Source: Forficula auricularia (lineage: Eukaryota > Arthropoda > Insecta > Dermaptera > Forficulidae). Taken from it: 64,000 nucleotides of DNA. The notes beneath the pieces are model-generated. The model was given only the letters and a program-made list of their open reading frames with translations. It was not told where the DNA came from and did not search any database. The stretch covers positions 458,017 through 522,016 of the forward strand of contig JALMQS010000009.1 of NCBI GenBank assembly GCA_024734495.1, in the 5' to 3' direction. Every line of letters begins with the position of its first letter. The first letter of the stretch is position 1. Positions 1 through 11,954 of the stretch are shown one piece after another. Both the position numbers and the translations under genes were made by a program.

Positions 1-110
1 TAATTATGTCTGCTAGAAAATTTTTTGTTATAAATCATTTAGAAATAAAGTCCTATTCCATGGATCTGCATATTTACTGCTTAAAAAGAGTAACGTACAA
101 CTCTTATAAG

Positions 111-854
111 TAGGGCTCGGATTTATAGGAACTAAAAATCTTTAAAATGGGCAGTCAACTAAGCACTAAAAATAGCTTAAATAGGCACATATAAGTAAGT
201 AAGTTAAGTAAAAATAGGCATTTCAAAAGGCATTTTAATAACAAAGAAGCACTTGAAAATAAAAGTAAAATATTGAGTGAGCGGACTGTCGTTAATACCA
301 AAAATTTTTCATCATTATTTTTCGCAGGCCACAGGAAAACTGTACAAGTAGATATAATGCAAATTTCTATTAAGAAAAGGACAATACATAATATTTTTAG
401 GAGACAAGGAAATTTAAACTTACACCTAATACTTTGCGAATTGCTCTAGAAATAGTTGAACTATTTGCTGCTTCAAGTTCGGAACAAGCTATTAAATATG
501 CTCCACTTTTCGATTTTTGAGTGTCCTAGTCGACCCTGCCACCGACTAGCGGCTCGATAAATAATTTTTCGGAATATTTTCTTAATAATTCAAAAAAACT
601 TTTAAATTTAGAAAAGGTATATATCGTAAAAAATTGAAATTGGCAATTTTAGTTAAAGTATAGAGGAACTAAAAAAGCCATTTATAGATGAAATAGGCAC
701 CAACACCCAGAATAGGACAAAATATGCATTATAGGAATTAACAAATGCCTCTTATTTAATTCGGAATTTCATGAAACGCATAGATATCATAATGGCCTAA
801 ATTTTAAGCCATAAACAGAGTAAAAAAGGGAAATAGGACGAAATCCGAGCCCTA
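111..854. mobile_element. Non-autonomous hAT-like DNA transposon
   Basis: The two ends are inverted repeats: TAGGGCTCGGATTT at the left and AAATCCGAGCCCTA at the right. They are flanked by 8-bp direct repeats that differ at one base (CTTATAAG at 103-110, ATTATAAG at 855-862), as expected for hAT insertion. The interior holds several short copies of AATAGGCA and related AGGCA words near the ends, the kind of subterminal repeats hAT transposases bind. No transposase frame survives. The superfamily call rests on target-site length and terminal form and is inferred. Confidence 0.7.
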
Positions 855-1242
855 ATTATAAGGTATAATTATTTTGGGTAAATATCTTGTTACCCTAAAT
901 AATATAATATAATTTACTCTAAAATAATAAAATGGAGCTTAAATGAGATCTAGGTGCTAATAGTCCGGTAATAAGTATTGGGCTTTCAAAAACCTACATG
1001 TTTTATCTTGGAAACGATTCGGGATAGGGGGAATTTTTACATGACATAGTACATTTTACCATCCGAGAGTAGGTATTTACTATTTCTCCTGACACCACCT
1101 ATATTAGCGAAAATCAACAATCGCTTGGGCGTTCGCCATCACAGAATAACAAACCTTTCTTATGGGGATAAAAGTTGTTGTTCACCGATGGCGAGCGCTC
1201 CAATCAGTCCCATATCAGGGGATGAATTCACATTGAACTGGC

Positions 1243-1468
1243 GCTTCTTCTTCTTCAAGTAGTCGATTTCGAGTGTTGGATATTACTTTGGAGAGTATCC
1301 TCTCCATTGTAATTTTCCTGGGGAAATATTTCACAGAGGTTGTTTCCCATAGACTTCCTGTGAAGGAATCAGATTATAGCCGGTCAAATATTTGCAGTTA
1401 GTCGGGCTTGAACCCGTGCTAACTTGATTAGAAGGCATGCACTTTAACCACTCAGCCAACCTGACTCC
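1243..1468 (-). mobile_element. tRNA-derived SINE, family A, copy 1
   Basis: Read on the minus strand, this begins with a tRNA-like head. It has an A box (TGGCTGAGTGG) and, about 40 bases on, a B box (GGTTCAAGCCC), the internal RNA polymerase III promoter. A body of about 150 bp follows and the unit ends in a GAAGAAGAAG tail at the left. Flanks TGAACTGGC (1234-1242) and TGAACTAGC (1469-1477) form a probable target duplication with one mismatch. A matching copy lies at 15551-15773. It encodes no protein and would depend on LINE machinery. It is not a functional tRNA gene, because the body and tail follow the tRNA-like part. Confidence 0.8.
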
Positions 1469-1477
1469 TGAACTAGC

Positions 1478-2580
1478 CCTATATCTTATTAATTCTAAAT
1501 ACCTTGGATATGTGTCAACCTTATCGTGATATTCGCCAATAAAAGATTCACGAAAAACAAGTAAAAAAGTTATTCTTAATCCAATTCTTTAATTATTATC
1601 GATCATCTTGTAAAGTCAAGCTAATGAAAATTCTAAGCATCTTATAAATGTTTACTGGCGTCTGGCTAGTGATAGTAAGAAGCTACCTGCCCTCTTTCAA
1701 CTTTAGAAAGACAACTGATGACATAATACTAGTATAGAGATTATACCTTCAACCATGGTTTCATCTGTACATAAACAATGCGAAATTAGCTGCACTTGCT
1801 TGCAATTGCCATTCCATGTCCGGAATTTATTGTCTCTCCAGAGAAGAGCTAACTAGAGAGAATAAGTTATTGGCTTGAAATTTCAACTGAATTTTTATTT
1901 CAACAAAAAATACTTTACTCCTTCATTTTATTTAAAACTAATCTAATTAATTTGATTAAATCCTTTTAAAAGAGTTATTTAAATTCATAAAGTTTAAATT
2001 ATTCAAATCGTACGTATTGAAATTTATAAAATAGCTCTATAAAGACAAACGACCAGAAATATTCAGAGCCAGAATTTCCCCAGTGCGGATAATTTTAGTC
2101 TTCAATTTAAAATGGCTGAATTTGAATGAATTAAGATAATAGAATTCAAAGAAAATCGATTGGGATGGTTTCGGATCCCTCCCCATATGGACTTCAGGGT
2201 GAATTGGGACAAAAATGTATCTCTCAAAGATGAATACTAGCGAAATAACCGTGGTTTGGAGGGTCTTTATTTCTCAGAACTCAATACCTTTAATGTACCT
2301 AAATACCTGCAAATTAATATTTATTCAGGGGAAAGCCCTAGAGGTGACCACAATTTCTGCTGTTATTCTCAGATTTTTCATTATCTTTAATTGTATAAAT
2401 TTACACTAAAAATCTTCTAAAAGATAGAAAATTTCCATTAAATAATAAATTAAAAAAGCAATTAATGTTTTGACAAATACAATTATCCCCCCCGAAACTG
2501 AAATTATAATGTTAATAAATTCGAGAAAAGGGCAAAAGCTTGCTTTTTAACAAATACAAACAGAATAAGCAATATGTATC
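1478..2580. other. No gene seen
   Basis: AT-rich sequence with frequent stops in all frames. A 64-codon frame at 2215-2409 matches nothing I recognise and has no supporting context. Confidence 0.5.
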
Positions 2581-2588
2581 CTCTAGGG

Positions 2589-3285
2589 CAGGGGTCGGCA
2601 ACTTTTGAGACGGAAGAGCCAAAAGTTACAATTTACAAAATTTCCCTGTTTTTAAAGAGCCACTAACATTTTTGTTTCAATATTATGGTATTTGATTAGG
2701 ATTAGGTATATAAATTTGATTTTTGATTTAAAATAAATAGCTTTAAATATGAAATAATATTTATTCATATAAAAACATACAAATGTTTCGCATAAAACAT
2801 ATTAAAGTATTTTAGCTAGCTCTGCTAGAATAATAAAATTAGTAATCAAATAATATAACTATAGTTATTAAATAATAGATAGTTACATCAATGTGGCCTT
2901 TCATGCCTTTTGAAAGTTTGGTTAAATTTGGCTGATCCATAGCAAGTGAGAAAGCAGAAGCCAGTTGAATGTCTGCCACTTGCATATGTGTTACATTTGA
3001 AGACATTTTAGCAATTCTATCTTGTACTGTTTTAGCAGATAATGGAAAATCTTTGATTTTCTTCATGATTTCTGTTTTGTTTTTGAAATCACAAAACAGT
3101 TCTTCAGCTCCACGTAAGAAACAATCCTTGGCGTACTCACTATATGTGAATGGTTTCCCTCTTTTTTTATGAGTTTTGAAAATAAAATAATATAATTATT
3201 AATATTTGCACATGGAACTGGAGAGCCGCATCTTGACATCGAAAGAGCCGCATATGGCTCGCGAGCCTCAGGTTGCCGACCCCTG
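2589..3285 (-). mobile_element. hAT transposon, internally deleted, with exact target duplication
   Basis: Ends are CAGGGGTCGGCAAC and its inverted copy GTTGCCGACCCCTG. Both flanks carry the identical 8-bp repeat CTCTAGGG (2581-2588 and 3286-3293), which fits the hAT target preference for a central TA. Subterminal GAGCCGCATATGGCTC-like sequence near the right end and AAGAGCCA near the left are typical of the Charlie-like hAT group. At 697 bp it is far shorter than an autonomous hAT (about 2.5-4 kb). It retains a transposase fragment on the minus strand (2839-3150). The perfect target duplication suggests a fairly recent insertion. Confidence 0.9.
2839..3150 (-). pseudogene. hAT transposase fragment
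   Basis: On the minus strand the frame reads YSEYAKDCFLRGAEELF, then KDFPLSAKTVQDRIAKMS, then a segment resembling the PFFSLALDE stretch of ZBED5/SCAND3-type transposases (here SAFSLAMDQ). This order matches the region between the BED zinc finger and the catalytic core of the Charlie-like hAT family. About 95-100 residues remain of a protein that is usually 550-700. The BED finger and the C-terminal dimerisation domain are missing, so it cannot be a working transposase. The frame is open upstream of the first methionine (3066), so that methionine is not a true start. Confidence 0.75.
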
Positions 3286-3393
3286 CTCTAGGGGTAGTGG
3301 ATCGCAGACTTTTATCTGGCAAGCTTGCTTAGTTTTATACAAAAACTTGATGTTGTTGATGACTGTTTTATTCAATTACTATTGACTTGTTTT

Positions 3394-3682
3394 ACTTCTT
3401 CTTCGAGTGTCATACCCGAAACGGGTGTCGGCGCCTCTTCACATATACCTGTGCTGAGTGTGTTTAGTTGTTTTACACAGATATACGGGGCCTACTTTTT
3501 AACACCGGTTCCGAACGGCTAATTTGGAGAGGTCACTTGGTAATTAAACTCTTGGTAGGTTGCCATTACTTTCCAAGAGGAGGCGACTGCAAATATCTAT
3601 CTGCCGAGACTCGGTCTCGAACCAGCGATCTCCGAGTCAGCGACCCAACACTCTAACCACTGACCCACAGTCACCTCACCAG
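3394..3682 (-). mobile_element. tRNA-derived SINE, longer body variant
   Basis: The minus strand starts with a tRNA-like head containing an A-box-like GGTCAGTGGTTAGAGTG and a B box GGTTCGAGACC. The body includes an inverted pair around CCCGAAACGGG, and the tail at the left is GAAGAAG. The head-body-tail plan and tail match the SINEs at 1243-1468 and 15551-15773, but the body differs, so this is a second subfamily. No clear target duplication was found. Confidence 0.7.
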
Positions 3683-3861
3683 TGGCATGTTAAATAAATA
3701 AATCAATTTCATCATTTACTCAAATCTTGTTTTACTACTCGATATTATTATCATCGGCTCATTATCAAATTTTTTGATAAAACGACGATTTAATTCGTCG
3801 GTCAAGACCTATGGATATTCATCATCTCGGTGCGCCTCATCTTGCATCCACCGATAACATT

Positions 3862-3863
<2 letters not shown>

Positions 3864-3919
<56 letters not shown>
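3864..3919. repeat. (AT)n microsatellite
   Basis: An uninterrupted AT dinucleotide run of about 28 units ending in ACGTG. Confidence 0.95.
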
Positions 3920-3920
<1 letters not shown>

Positions 3921-4015
3921 GTGTCTATTCTAAAAATATTACATAGAAGTGAAACTTCGAAAGTTCACTTAGTTCAATTGATACAATTACAATTAATATA
4001 ATTGATACTCATACT

Positions 4016-5194
4016 CAGTGGCGTAGCCAGAAAATTCTCATGGGGGGTCAATCCACAAAGCAAAATATTTAGAGGGAATTTTTTTTATTAAAATAAATAG
4101 TCCAGTTAAATAGTGTTTTTACCAGGAAAGTTTTGGGGTAGTTGTAATTTCTTCGACCCTTTATGTTTTTTGGTGTGCTGGATCCGAATCTGAGGTTTAC
4201 TAACAAAATTTCGTCACGGAACATTGTCAAAAATGCTAAAAATGTAAAGAAAAACTCATTTTTTGGAGGTTTTTTGCTTATAACTCGAAAACTATCAACT
4301 TTTCGTAAATAACCTTCATATTCAAAATTAAAGGTAAGAAGTTTCCTACAAATTTCATCATTTAGGGATTTTCTCCGACCAACCGTTCGGGCTCAAGCGC
4401 TAATTGAAAATTGAGGTATTTTTTCTGTTTCCGCAAATCCCAAGAACTCGCACTTTTTTCGATTTTTTCCTATTTTGACCATGAAAGACCACTCTATACA
4501 TTTTAAAAATAGATTAAATTTGATACAATTAAAACAAAGTTTCATCTTAAATGGATAATTGTAAACCGTAACGCAATGAGGTTGAATTTTTGAAAAACTT
4601 CAATTTTTGCAAAAAATCGCAGTTTTTTCCTTCATAAAATGAAGGCCACTCATCCTAGAAACTTGATTTCTGTCTCATTCTCTAGGAAATTTTGTTGACT
4701 TGAACGTTTACTTGGATCACTTTTTTGATAAAACTCTTAGATTTATAGATTCCATGAAACTTTTGAGTATTCGGATCATATCCTTTGTAGGAAATTTAAT
4801 GAACTTTCATTTTGAAAACGAAGATTACTTACGAAAAGTTTATAGTTTTCGAGTTATCAAAATGAAAACGAGATTTTTTTACCTTTTTTTTGCATTTTTG
4901 AAAATGTTCCGTCACGAAATTTTCTTTGCAAACCTCAAATTCCGATTCAGTACACCAAAAACATATAGGATCAAGAAATCAAAACTACCCCAAAACTTTC
5001 CCGCGAGGGGCCCTTTAGAGAACAATTTATCTGGACTAAAAAGGTACTTCAAGAAATTAAAAAAAGAACATAATTTTTGATTAAACATATGAAATATATT
5101 TAATTACGGTTAGTTTGCCATAAGAAAAGGATTGTCGTTGCCGTTACTCATCTCATGAACCCTGAAATTGGGGGGGGCAGAACCTACGCCTCTG
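4016..5194. mobile_element. Fold-back DNA element with 8-bp duplication
   Basis: The termini are CAGTGGCGTAG and CTACGCCTCTG, followed inward by G-runs, a termini type common in animal hAT-like and P-like miniature elements. Flanks CTCATACT (4008-4015) and CTCATAAT (5195-5202) form an 8-bp target duplication with one mismatch. Inside, about 320 bp (4110-4440) reappears inverted at 4690-5010. The shared landmarks are a TTTTGGGGTAGTT block, TTCGTCACGGAAC and CTCGAAAACTATCAACTTTTC. The whole element could fold into a long hairpin. A 126-codon frame lies across the right arm but looks accidental. Confidence 0.75.
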
Positions 5195-5504
5195 CTCATA
5201 ATTATATATTTCCATTAAGTAAAGAAATGACTTAAAAGTTAAGATAAAAAGGATGAAATAATGTTTTCAATAAGAAATAATGACCCGAGGTGTACTAAGT
5301 TTATTTTTCAATTTTTACCTTACGTTGGGTATCTATTTTTATTTTTATTTGTTGTTATTTTCAACAGCATCTTCAAATAATAGTTAGCTAAAATTTAGGT
5401 TAATCACACTCACAGAAAAAATCCAGCTAGGATTCTCAATAGGGCGTCTGAAGAGAGAGTATTCTACGCACACTCTTTACTAGCATATTCAGGTGGTGCT
5501 CCGC

Positions 5505-6554
5505 TAGGGATGGCAAATTATTTTAATATATCGATATTAGCTATAACTTATAAATCGATACATAAATATATCGCAGCAAATATACCGATATATTTTTATT
5601 AATTTGTTAATTAATTAATTTTGTTTGGATGTTTTGGTAAAAAACTTCCAAATTAATAATTTTGGAGCCATGATTATTCACGTAAGACTGCGAGAAACAA
5701 TAAAGATCTATTATCTATTGGTTTAACTGGATACACCGAGCACAAAAACACAAAAAATGTGCCAATGTTCCCAGATCTAATCTGTAAGAAACAGTAGAAA
5801 ATCGTTAAATTTAGCAGTAGAATGATAAACATATCAGAAGACTTATTAATAATTTTTCATGCTTTAAAATACCTATTAAAAAAAACTAACCTTTACCTTA
5901 AAAAAGGTGATATACTTAAATAAAAAAAATTAATTGTACTAGTAAAATAAAATGAAATATAATATTATCCAATTTATTATGATGAAGATGATAATGCGGA
6001 AGATGAAAATGAAGAACAATTTATTACAATGAATTTATTTAAAATAATCAATACTTTAAAATTAAATGAAGAAAAATCTGGAATATGATTCCATCGATGA
6101 TTTACAATGTCTGCTTTTATTTTTTTAAACTATATTATTTAAATAATACTTTCTTACTTTTTTATTTTTTTATTCTTCTTCTTCTTCGACTGCTTATCCA
6201 TTAATGGATGTTCGCGACCACATTTTTTTTATTATTATAAATAAAAATTATATATTTCTAGTATTATGGCATTTTTTTCGCCACTATATTACAATACATG
6301 ACATAAATTTTTATTTTTTTGAGTTTAGAGTACCTAGTCAAAGTATTTTTTAATAGTTGTGATGTTGTAAAATAAAAATTTCGTATAAAATTGTGGAATT
6401 AAAATATTGCACCAGTTTTTTGGTATTTGCAAGTGAAAAAAAATCCGATATATTTTTCGATATATATCGCAATGAGTATATCGATACTTATATATCGATT
6501 TATATGGGAAATCTATCGATATAAAAAATAATCGATATATCTTTGCAATCCCTA
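5505..6554. mobile_element. hAT-like element rich in TATCGATA repeats
   Basis: Ends are TAGGGATGGCAAA and TTTGCAATCCCTA. Both subterminal zones are packed with ATATATCGATA-type words (5534-5600 and 6448-6540), a pattern of several arthropod hAT families. The centre has no intact transposase. A GAAGAAG-tailed SINE fragment seems to sit inside at about 6165-6225. I could not find a matching 8-bp duplication, so exact ends and superfamily are uncertain. Confidence 0.55.
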
Positions 6555-8899
6555 ATTATTTTTTTATATCGATATATTTCACCAGTTTTATATATAATAA
6601 TTTTAAAATTAATTTATCTACTAAAATTTCAAATGACCCACGCAGTAATAAATTAAGAATTAATCTCATTATCCCATTAAATCATATCTCATTAAAACTT
6701 ATATTATAAATTAAATATATATATATATTAAAATTAATTTTCGCGGTATGAATTATTTCCAAAAAATTAAATATATATTAATATATAATAAATTTGTCTA
6801 CTAAAATTTCAAATGAGACACGCCATAAATCTAATATTCTAAGCTATATAGAGGAATATATTAATATATAGAGATATTATAGATATATAATATAGAGAAT
6901 AGAGATGTTTTATTTGTAAAATTTGACAATATAACAACTGTCATTGAATATTAGTTGCTTTTTCTCCCACATGTTCACCTTGCTGCGCCACAGGTACTGT
7001 CGGACAATGGCTTTTATATATATAGATGCTTAATATTGGTTCGTTATCCTAGGAACCGCATGCAATGATATTCAATTCAAAGGATTCCTACACCTAAATC
7101 CGTAGTTACTTTTAAGCAATGCATTTATCTTAAGCACTTACGGAAATAAGTACTTATCGTCTTTTGTTCTCTAGTAAAAAATGGTAAAAACAATCAACAG
7201 AGTGTTAAGGGTTTTCTTTAGGACCAAGGTGACATATTAAAGTAATATTCTATTGTTCCCGGCTTCAATTACAAGTGATACTGCAACTCACTTGAGATTA
7301 TATTATGTCAAAGAAATTGCCTCTATATATTTTGGATCAATAAGATATTTCCATTATTCATTTCTCGCTTTTTTTCTTCAATCAATGATCAAAAGGTGCT
7401 TCTCAACAAATGTCTTTATTTATTTTTTTGAGAATGATGACTCTACCATTCTAAGAGAGTTCACGAGATAAGGACAATTATTAATTTATTGTTTATTAAT
7501 AGCAGTCAATTTGACATGGTAACTAATTGATTTCCTGAAAATCGTTAAAGTGGGGATGAAAGAACCAGAGATTTATTAAACCAAACCTTTCTAAAAAGGA
7601 AAAACGATGTAAAGTGTAAAAAAAGAGTAATTTTTTTAAGCATGATTTTAACACTTCCTCATATTGATCGGTATTTGTTTTCATCGCTGGCATAGCAGAA
7701 AATTCAATTTCACATTAGTATAATATTATAGGCCATTAAAAATTTGAGAGCTTAGCTTGGATATTTTCTACGAAAATTAGCTAGTGATTAAATGAATAAA
7801 TAAATAACTCCTGAGAATTGATTGTTCAGCCAAACAACTTTCAGACCACCAAATAAGCTAGTGTTTTGAAACTTTAATTTTCAACCACCGTCAATTATGA
7901 GATCGATAAAGGACTCTTTCGCGATAAATCATCTGGAACTTTCAATGTGAATGTGAAGGGAATTCGAATCCAAATTCGAGTAAGAAAAATCTTCTGTAAA
8001 ATATTTTGCAAACAATTCTAGCATCGATTTCAGATGTTGGTGAATTTTGTTTATCACACAGTTTAATACTGATTGTTTTCTTCAGCAAAATTGCAGAAAT
8101 AGAGAAGAAAACACTCTAACTAATATTTCCTTTGTCTGTTGTATCATTAAATGCAATTTTCTTTTAGATGCTAATATTTTATTGCTTAAGTCAAACAGAG
8201 AATAACTTAAATTGAAATCATTTAGTGGAAAATAAATTGGAGATGATAATAAAACTGAGTGAAGTAGAAATTTTAAAAATGGTTGTTGTACCAATGAATG
8301 AATATGTTCGCTCAACGAAATAATCCTATGTAGTGTCCATTAATTAAATGCAGTGCCGGATTCAAGGACGAATATATTTTTAATAGATTTTTATTGATCT
8401 ATTCTGTAAAATTTTGATCTTTACCTCAACATTTCAGGAGAGGGTGGTTTAATCCCCCACATCCGTTGGCTACGGCCATGGTCGGATCCGACTAGAAACG
8501 GGTAAAGATACCGCTTAAGGCCGGGAAGCCACTTTCAAATGTATAGAAAAAAGCTTATTTTAGTTTGTGCTCCTTTTCAAGATTAGCCTGTACAAAAAAC
8601 GATGTTTTAATGAACTTTATGATGTTTGACAGCCCTGGTTTAAATCGAATGGGTTTAAAGAAGGATATGAGGAATGATAATTTATTTTTTAAAAGGGTCA
8701 TGGATATAATAATCTCTGACTATCCCTTATCTATGGACATGTAAGAACGTGCAAAGATCTAAAAGACAAGTCCTGACAAGTATTAGCCCAGGAAAGAAAT
8801 GATCAATTAATTTTGATTGTTCTAGAAAACCCCAATTCCTTGTCTCTATAGACTTGGTTAAAAGTCGTAGCATATAAATTACTAAAATAATAAATATTT
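6555..8899. other. No gene seen; AT-rich
   Basis: Mostly low-complexity AT sequence with short TA runs near 6700-6900. At 8351-8480 a CAGTGCCGGATTC-like start and a CTACGGCCATG end hint at a decayed miniature transposon, but no target duplication supports it. Frames of 72 and 77 codons (7253-7471, 8082-8315) are not recognisable. Confidence 0.45.
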
Positions 8900-9104
8900 T
8901 AGTAAATGAAAATATGATATATTTTATTTTAAATATATGTAGTTGAGGTTATAATTTTGCTTTTAGTGAATTTTATCCTTGAAAATCTCTACATATAAAT
9001 CTCAATGTTTTAAGGAAGTTTATGATTTTATGTTGGCAACACTCATTGCAGTGCTGGGCCGCATGCGGCCCGCGGGCCACGGATTGGACAGCCCTGATTT
9101 AGAG
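8900..9104. mobile_element. hAT transposon remnant, one end
   Basis: The right terminus reads GCGGCCCGCGGGCCACG then TTGGACAGCCCTG, matching inverted the left end of the hAT at 36377 (CAGGGCTGTCCAA). A stretch at 8930-8990 around TTTTGCTTTTAGTGAATTTT is the inverted match of 38105-38165 in that element. The other terminus is not visible, so this is a truncated copy. Confidence 0.55.
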
Positions 9105-10197
9105 TATGATGCGATTATAGATAGATGTGCGAAAACAAAATCTAGAAGCAAACATATTTAGAATTTATGGATGATGAATGTTTTACTTTTACGGAATTTT
9201 GTTTTGTTAAATAATAATATTTTAGAATATTTATTGTATTAATTTTCAATGATTTTTGTTTCACTTTTCTGTTTTATGTAACTTTTGCTTATTTGGATAA
9301 TAAAAATATAGACAAAGAAATTATGTATTTTAATTATCCTAACTATTTAATTTATATATAACAGTTAAAAATATACCTTAAACAATTTTTTTTTAATATA
9401 TTAAAGCTTTTGGAGTTCATTTGCTATTCTCCATTCAGGCCTACCAGCATCTATGGTAGATTCAGCCCTGAATAAATGTATTAGATTCATCTTATATAAT
9501 GCATGGTGTTCTCAATTAATATTTGACATTTTTTTGGTGATTTTAGATTAATTAATATTTTTCGAAAAAAGCTCAAATAACATATTTCTGCGAACTGCAT
9601 GTTGCGTATATAGTATGTCATGTGTCTCTCGAACCACTTTTTGACCTCTATTGTAAATTATATAATTGATATTCTATTAATTCATGGTGTCTAAATCACA
9701 TTACAAACGTCAAAACCAAAAAACGAAAAATGATTATTCATCTGACAAATAATAAACGATCATTCTAGTAATTATATATATATTAATACAGAAATAAAAT
9801 ATTAAAAGAAAAAACTAATGTATTTAATACTTAATGACATAAAGAAAACAGATTTCCTGAGATAAATTTACAAATGCTTTTTTATAATAAATATGATATA
9901 ATGAAGAAGTGAATTTAAATAGAAATAAAAAAAAAAAACTTTTATTCGCAGGAAGAAAATGCACATAAATACATCTCACTCTGTCAGTTCCAAAGAGACG
10001 GGTTGCAAGTGGCAGATCTTATAAAAATGATGAAAACGGTATTCATTCAATAATATTATAACAAAATGCATTATTGTTGACAAAAAAAGTAAATAAACTA
10101 ATGTACCCAACGACTTTCACTTTACCCAAATCTAGTTAAATAAAAAAATAAATAATAATAATATAGGAAATGATTAAGATGATGGATGATTTTATTA
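9105..10197. other. No gene seen
   Basis: AT-rich sequence with poly-A runs and no recognisable coding or RNA feature. Confidence 0.45.
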
Positions 10198-10786
10198 TGT
10201 TTGGCTCGAAGGGTTAGTTGAAAGGAGTTTCGCCGGGCTTTGATGGAAGTTAATCTTCAGAGATTAGAATCTCTATTGGCGGCGTTAAAGCCAGAAAAAT
10301 TTTAAATAAGAATTTGCACTAGGCAGTTGAAACTTGCTTTTCATAAAATAATGGCACAAGGCCCGCATTTATTGCTTCTTTGTTATAGAACGTGTATACA
10401 AATTACTTCTTAGACAGAAGCCGTCTCTACCAAATCGTTCCAAGGTGATCAGTCACCCCGGAGAGCTGTCTCATTCAATGAGTTTCAACAAGTGACAACT
10501 CACACATGAAAACTGAATTCGCTTCGAGGAGTTGGCTGCTTTTATAACCCTGGCTCTAATTAGCAATTAAGCTGATTGGTTAATCATTCCCGCCTTTTAG
10601 ATGACGTATGCATAATTTTTCCCGCGCTTGATTCTTTATAAAAGGGGCGTGTCCTTGCTGTTCACCTGTCATTTCATCGAAGGATTCTGACCGGCAAAGA
10701 GCAAGCAAACGTCTTTCTCAAGGCGAAAACAAATCTTTATTTTCAAAAGCATTTTACATTGAAAGAGCGGAGAATGAAATCCCACA
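10198..10786. other. GC-richer island, candidate solo LTR or gene promoter
   Basis: This block stands out from its AT-rich surroundings. Its ends read TGTTTGG and CCCACA, so it has TG...CA boundaries in either direction. On the minus strand a TATA box, an initiator and, about 150 bases later, AATAAA (near 10370) follow in LTR order. No 5-bp target duplication was found, and no retroviral genes flank it. A divergent host promoter with non-coding first exons is the main alternative. Confidence 0.35.
10511..10674. promoter_or_regulatory. Divergent TATA/initiator promoter pair (candidate)
   Basis: Plus strand: TATAAAAG at 10637-10644, with an arthropod-type initiator TCATTT placing +1 near 10671. 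Minus strand: TATAAAAG at 10546-10539, with initiator TCAGTT placing +1 near 10514. Both spacings are 32-34 bases, the canonical distance. The 90 bp between the TATA boxes holds an inverted CCAAT box (ATTGG, 10575-10579), two E2F-like sites (TTCCCGCC 10587-10594; TTTCCCGCGC 10618-10627) and a CRE-like TGACGTA (10602-10608). No coding frame follows either start within the expected distance, so the transcripts, if any, are unknown. Confidence 0.45.
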
Positions 10787-10789
10787 ATA

Positions 10790-11950
10790 ATAATAAAATT
10801 CTATCGGCTGATTAGATACTTTGAGGGATGGCCGAATTTCTTGTGAGGCCTAAAATAATAATATAATCCCATTAAATAGAATTTGGCTAAATGTTTTTAA
10901 AATTTATTCATTTTAAAATGAGGGTTTGAGAGGGGGTTTGAACTGAACACTAAATAAAAAGTACCGAGTACAGAGTAGCTAATTTTTTTACTCACTTGAT
11001 GTTGAATATAATTAGGAAAATGTTTCAAAAGATCCTTACCTGAAACAAAAAGAAAAATAATATTAATATTTACGAAAATAATATAAGGGAATGGGCCATG
11101 TTGGATTACCTTTAATAATTTTAGAAAATTGATTAACACTTTTCACTAAATAAATACTTACACTTTTCTAATAGTAGATGAAAGCCAAAAGCTAATGATC
11201 ATCATCATGAATTAAATAATTACTTATATGTCTCGATTTTAAGTTTTCAAGATCATAGAAAAGTTTTAGCTGCTAGGTGAGTATTAAGTTGCTCTGAGCT
11301 TCTTGATTAAGTAAGAGGATCTCCCCGAAATTAGAGTCTTCTTGTGGGATGCCAAGTGATCGATATTCTTGCATGATAACAACAGAGTTTGATTTCACGG
11401 AACTCATGATTCGTTCGTTATGGGGGAAAACCAGTCAAAACTGATCTACGAGCGTCGATCCATTTTATAAATAAATAAATCAGAGTATGAATCATCAATC
11501 TTTACAACGAAAGGGTATCGTTATGTCTTTTTTTGAAATAAAATCAAAAATATATCTTAGAATACTAGTAGTATTATAAAAATTTCCTGCATGGGTTTGA
11601 AAACATCACATTCCAAGCATTAATAACAATACAAAATAAAAATTGTATCATAGAAAGTGGATATAATAGAAAAATAAAGAGATAAAAAAGTAAAAATGAT
11701 TTCATGACTCGGTACCCTTTCTACATATTTTGATGATTTGGAAATTTTTCAGCGATTGGTTTTAAAACTTATTAGAAAAGTGCAAGTTATTTATACAAAC
11801 ATACATGCCAAATTTCAGCTCATCAGCCTCAACCATTCAATAACTTCCATATAAATATTCAATTTTTTATCTGATTTTCTCCAAGATTCGAAGTTGAACA
11901 GCCCAAAATCTAATTTCTTAGTTTTAGAAATACAATCGTTTTTTTTCTAA
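10790..11950. other. No gene seen
   Basis: AT-rich sequence. An 80-codon minus frame (10897-11139) shows no recognisable domain. Confidence 0.45.
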
Positions 11951-11954
11951 TTAA

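Noticed and set aside
1400..1467. Functional tRNA gene
   Set aside because: Only the promoter boxes are conserved, a SINE body and tail follow, and the cloverleaf is not complete. The same applies at 3610-3680 and 15700-15770.
4700..5080. 126-codon plus-strand frame
   Set aside because: It covers the right arm of the fold-back element, is Phe/Lys-rich and resembles no family.
8351..8480. Miniature transposon with CAGTGCCGGATTC end
   Set aside because: The two ends belong to different terminal types and no target duplication is present.
8625..8642. hAT end at TTTGACAGCCCTGG as partner of the end at 9104
   Set aside because: It is in the same orientation as the 9104 end, so the two cannot be the termini of one element.
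10511..10674. Divergent histone gene pair
   Set aside because: The promoter elements fit, but no histone frame or histone stem-loop follows on either side.
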